DNA of 56,934 bases, taken from positions 1-56,934 of the forward strand of contig NZ_QGSY01000173.1 of assembly GCF_003857035.1 (NCBI RefSeq). Direction: 5' to 3'. This document shows, piece by piece, positions 54,494 to 56,934 of the stretch; position 1 is the stretch's first letter; each line of letters starts with the position of its first letter. The stretch is from Micromonospora arida. GTDB taxonomy: Bacteria; Actinomycetota; Actinomycetes; Mycobacteriales; Micromonosporaceae. A model generated the notes under the pieces. The model made no database searches and was not told the DNA's origin. It saw only the letters and a program-made list of their open reading frames with translations. Position numbers and translations under genes: made by a program.

Positions 54494-55111
54494 TCAGCCG
54501 GTGGCGTCGAGGTGGGCCGCGATCTGCCTCGGGAGCGGATAGCTCCGTTCGGCCGGCAGGTGGTCCGTGGCCGCCCGCACGTCATGGGCCCGCACCAGTT
54601 CCCGTACGCGGTGGACGGTGGGGGTGATGTCCGTGACGCTGACCGTCCAGTCGTCGACGTACCGGGCGACGGCTTCGCTGGACAGTCCGACCTGCAAGGA
54701 CCGGTAGGGCAACGCGCTCAGGTGCAGTGTCCGTTCCGGATCCCACTGCACCCGTACCGGGCTGGCCCTGAGCTGCCGCGACCACGTCGCCCGGTCACCG
54801 TGCAGGCCCTGGTCGTAGTGACTCAGACAGGCTCGCGTCAGCGCCCACTCGAAGCCCTCCCGCGTGATGTCGATGGACAGCACGCGCTCCTGCCCAGGCT
54901 TGGTGGCCCAACCGCAGCGGTACATCATCCACAGGAACGACGGCTTGATCCAGGTCATCCGGTCACGCTTGAAGGGGGCCACGAAGCGACCGGCGGCCAC
55001 CGCCGGCAGCGCGATCTCCGATGGGTACGCCTGGTACACGGTGATCGTCTCGGCCGAGAAACGAGCACGGATCTGACGGGCAGGGACGGACACCCTGCGA
55101 TCTTCACCCAT
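54494..55111 (-). CDS. DUF4291 family protein
   Basis: This is a 205-residue protein with the DUF4291 features IRARFSAETITVYQAYPSEI near the start, RMTWIKPSFLWMMYRCGWA in the middle, and TREGFEWAL and WDPERTLHLSALPYRSLQ. No biochemical function is established. ATG at 55111 is chosen over 55120 since AGAGG is then nine bases upstream. Confidence 0.88.
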   Translation of the reverse strand: MGEDRRVSVPARQIRARFSAETITVYQAYPSEIALPAVAAGRFVAPFKRDRMTWIKPSFLWMMYRCGWATKPGQERVLSIDITREGFEWALTRACLSHYDQGLHGDRATWSRQLRASPVRVQWDPERTLHLSALPYRSLQVGLSSEAVARYVDDWTVSVTDITPTVHRVRELVRAHDVRAATDHLPAERSYPLPRQIAAHLDATG

Positions 55112-55190
55112 CCGGCGCATCCTCTCCACCGGGATTTCGTACCCGGCCGGGGGAGACCCGGTGCCGTTCGGCGGCTGTCGAATTGCGCAC

Positions 55191-56228
55191 TCAGCCGTGG
55201 TCCCGGGCGGGCGGCCCGATCTCAACGGGCATCCGGTAGATCTGGACCGGGTATTCGACGGCCGAGACCCCGCCGTTGAGCCCGGCGGTCAGGTGCAGCT
55301 GGGCCGCCGGCATCCAGAGCCGGGCATCGGCGTCGAGCCACATCGCGTCCACCCAGGCCAGTCGAGGGTCGGCGACGAGCGTCCGTACGCTGCCGTCGGG
55401 TGCGAGGACGAGGACACGCCGCCGTTCCAGGTCGCTGAGATAGATGGTGCCGGCGGCGTCGATGGCCGTGCCGCCGGTGCTGGGTGTGTCACACCAGCGT
55501 TCGACAGTCCGGGCCAACTCGTCGGCGGACACCGACGGATCGTCCAACCAGCGGGTGGCGATCCGGGACATCCCGCCGGAGGCCGGCTGGTAGTAGAGCC
55601 AGCTACCGTCCGGCGACACCTCCAACTGGTCCACGTGCAGGCGTACCTCGGCGCCGTCCGGGTCACGCAGCACGCGACCGTCGGCGACCACCGGGCCGCC
55701 CGCCGTGCTCGGATGCCCGTCCAACACCCGTCTCGACCGACCAGAGTCGAGGTCGAGCACGATGAGGCCGGCCGCCCCGGCGTCGCTGAAATACGCCACC
55801 CGGCCGTTGAATCGGACGTCGTCGACGTAGCTGCCCGGGCGTACCGCCTCGTCGAGGTGGTAGACCCGCTCCACGCGGTCGTCGTCCGGGTCGACCGCGA
55901 TCAGCCGAGCACCGCCGGGCACCTGCGCGGAACCGATCTGCGGCGCGCCCGAGTCGACGATCCACAACCGGCCGTCCGGGCCGCCGCGCAACCCGTTGAC
56001 GTGGACGAACGCCCCGCTCGGCGATTGGTCGGCGCGGTTCCAGGCGACGTCGGGGTACGGGACACGACGACCGTCCGGCAGCACCTCCACCACCTGCACG
56101 CCGGGCCGATCCGCCAACGGGTAGCTCAGGAACACCCGCCCTCGCACTGTGGTCACGCCCGTGCACACCCGGTCCTCCTGAAACACCGGCGTCAACCGGT
56201 GATCCTCCTCGGTGGGCAGCGACGACAT
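55191..56228 (-). CDS. Yellow/SMP-30-like beta-propeller protein
   Basis: This is a 345-residue six-bladed propeller of the major royal jelly/yellow and SMP-30 type. Typical blades are VNGLRGGPDGRLWIVDSGA, GSYVDDVRFNGRVAYFSDAG, VSPDGSWLYYQPASGGMSRI, and AIDAAGTIYLSDLERRR. No signal peptide, so probably cytoplasmic, perhaps a lactonase-like enzyme. AGGAG precedes the ATG at 56228. Nothing is seen in the 153 bases upstream except a possible leader. Confidence 0.8.
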   Translation of the reverse strand: MSSLPTEEDHRLTPVFQEDRVCTGVTTVRGRVFLSYPLADRPGVQVVEVLPDGRRVPYPDVAWNRADQSPSGAFVHVNGLRGGPDGRLWIVDSGAPQIGSAQVPGGARLIAVDPDDDRVERVYHLDEAVRPGSYVDDVRFNGRVAYFSDAGAAGLIVLDLDSGRSRRVLDGHPSTAGGPVVADGRVLRDPDGAEVRLHVDQLEVSPDGSWLYYQPASGGMSRIATRWLDDPSVSADELARTVERWCDTPSTGGTAIDAAGTIYLSDLERRRVLVLAPDGSVRTLVADPRLAWVDAMWLDADARLWMPAAQLHLTAGLNGGVSAVEYPVQIYRMPVEIGPPARDHG

Positions 56229-56381
56229 CGACCTGCTCCTCACCCGCCCGGCGGCGCCTCGGCTTCAGCCGGTAACCGACGGCTACGGCCGTCCGGCGCG
56301 GTATCCCCGGAGCGTGCCGGCCGAAACCGTCGGTCGCAGGACACCGCCGACGCTCAACCGGCGGCAGGATGCCCTCGGCGC

Positions 56382-56804
56382 TCAGCCGATCGGCGGTGCC
56401 GGAGGGATGACCCGGGCGGCGAGCCGCTTCGGGGCCATGACGCAGTAACTCTCGGTGAGCAACTCGCCCACCTCCTCCCAGTCGGTGTTCGCGTCCAGGA
56501 CCATGCCCATCACGTTCGGGCTCCAGTCCGGTTTGTAGAAGGGGTGCCCCGTGGCCAGGAGCCCGGCGATCTCGTCGAGTGGCGACCGGAAGGTCAGCAG
56601 GCAGGCGGGCTGGCCGACTGCGGCAGCCCGGGCGTGCACCGGCTGGCGATCGGGGTCGACGGTGAGCACGTGGGCGATGGTCCGCTTGCGGATCCGCCAG
56701 CGGGTGCCCACCCAGGCGGGCTCCTCGTAGGTTTCCGGCAGCCCGAGACAGATCGGCCGCAGCCGGTCGAGGACCTCGGGCGGGACGTCTCCGGGTGCGG
56801 TCAC
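56382..56804 (-). CDS. MmcQ/YjbR family protein
   Basis: This is a 140-residue DNA-binding-like protein of the CyaY-like MmcQ/YjbR fold: ICLGLPETYEEPAWVGTRWR at the N-terminus, CLLTFRSPLDE in the middle, and WEEVGELLTESYCVMAPKRL at the end. Biological role unknown. GTG at 56804 is chosen because TAGCGT lies eight bases upstream, as in the kinase gene at 14017; a TTG at 56810 is possible. Confidence 0.8.
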   Translation of the reverse strand: MTAPGDVPPEVLDRLRPICLGLPETYEEPAWVGTRWRIRKRTIAHVLTVDPDRQPVHARAAAVGQPACLLTFRSPLDEIAGLLATGHPFYKPDWSPNVMGMVLDANTDWEEVGELLTESYCVMAPKRLAARVIPPAPPIG

Positions 56805-56888
56805 GGACAACGACGCTAACCGGTCGGTGTGACAAGTTCCGCTCGTCGAACCCCGCCGGGGCCGGTGGTGCCCGCCCTGCCGATCCGC

Positions 56889-56932
56889 GAGGATGGGCGG
56901 GGCGACAGTGGGCCGTCGCCCCGCCCATCCTC
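56889..56932. terminator. Very strong hairpin at the right edge
   Basis: A perfect 18-base stem (GAGGATGGGCGGGGCGAC with its complement) and 8-base loop. Which gene it ends lies beyond the window. Confidence 0.85.
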
Positions 56933-56934
56933 TC

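Overview
The window is high-GC actinobacterial DNA. The coding style (GTG/TTG starts, ATGA/GTGA gene overlaps, many leaderless genes with a TANNNT box 5-8 bases before the start codon) and the gene content (secreted GH19 and GH92 enzymes, CbtAB, B12-riboswitch-controlled NrdAB, luciferase-like oxidoreductase, MocR regulator) suggest Micromonosporaceae, most likely Micromonospora. This is inferred from style; no rRNA or other marker gene is present. I see no tRNA, rRNA, CRISPR array, transposase or phage gene. It reads as a chromosomal arm rich in accessory catabolic, detoxification and regulatory genes.

Region by region. 1-2905 (minus): three genes joined by 4-base overlaps encode a DUF559-type nuclease, a winged-helix protein and a P-loop ATPase that runs off the left edge; a defence-like cassette is possible. 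2973-5413: WGR/beta-propeller protein and acetamidase/formamidase. 5504-13921: secreted polysaccharide enzymes (CE4 deacetylase with CBM2, GH19 chitinase with two CBM5/12, giant GH92 mannosidase). 14017-16539: APH-like kinase, then a B12-riboswitch-controlled cobalt uptake operon (cbtB, cbtA, CobC-like phosphatase). 16723-23351: sugar-acid locus, probably L-fucose (lactonase, ABC permease/binding protein/ATPase, remnant of an aldo/keto reductase, FadR-type regulator, L-fuconate dehydratase) with two matching LacI-type operators.

23684-27482: nrdAB behind an NrdR-like box and a second cobalamin riboswitch. 27525-29917: a palindromic repeat, a MerR regulator fused to a cysteine-less peroxiredoxin-like domain, and a solitary enolase. 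29899-33825: arsenic island (arsC, acr3, arsR divergent from an ArsN-like acetyltransferase and an ArsO-like flavoprotein). 33908-35443: DksA-like protein and a TetR/DUF1330 pair sharing an operator sequence. 35507-38729: an unusual three-gene coupled operon (acyl-CoA-dehydrogenase-like, cytosolic PhnD-like binding protein, TusA-like/diiron fusion).

38808-45516: voltage-gated channel with a predicted EF-hand loop, regulators, a 28-residue repeat protein, acetyltransferase, QorB/QorR-like redox pair, and EamA/MocR genes whose start codons overlap on opposite strands. 45558-56934: AraC regulator, zinc-finger-like hypothetical, Tat-exported PHP protein, MarR, a luciferase-like/hemerythrin fusion, an ArsR-MFS operon, alpha/beta hydrolase, DUF4291, a yellow/SMP-30-like propeller and an MmcQ/YjbR protein. 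Two 29-32 codon leaderless mini-ORFs overlap the start of their downstream gene (channel and acetyltransferase) and may drive its translation.
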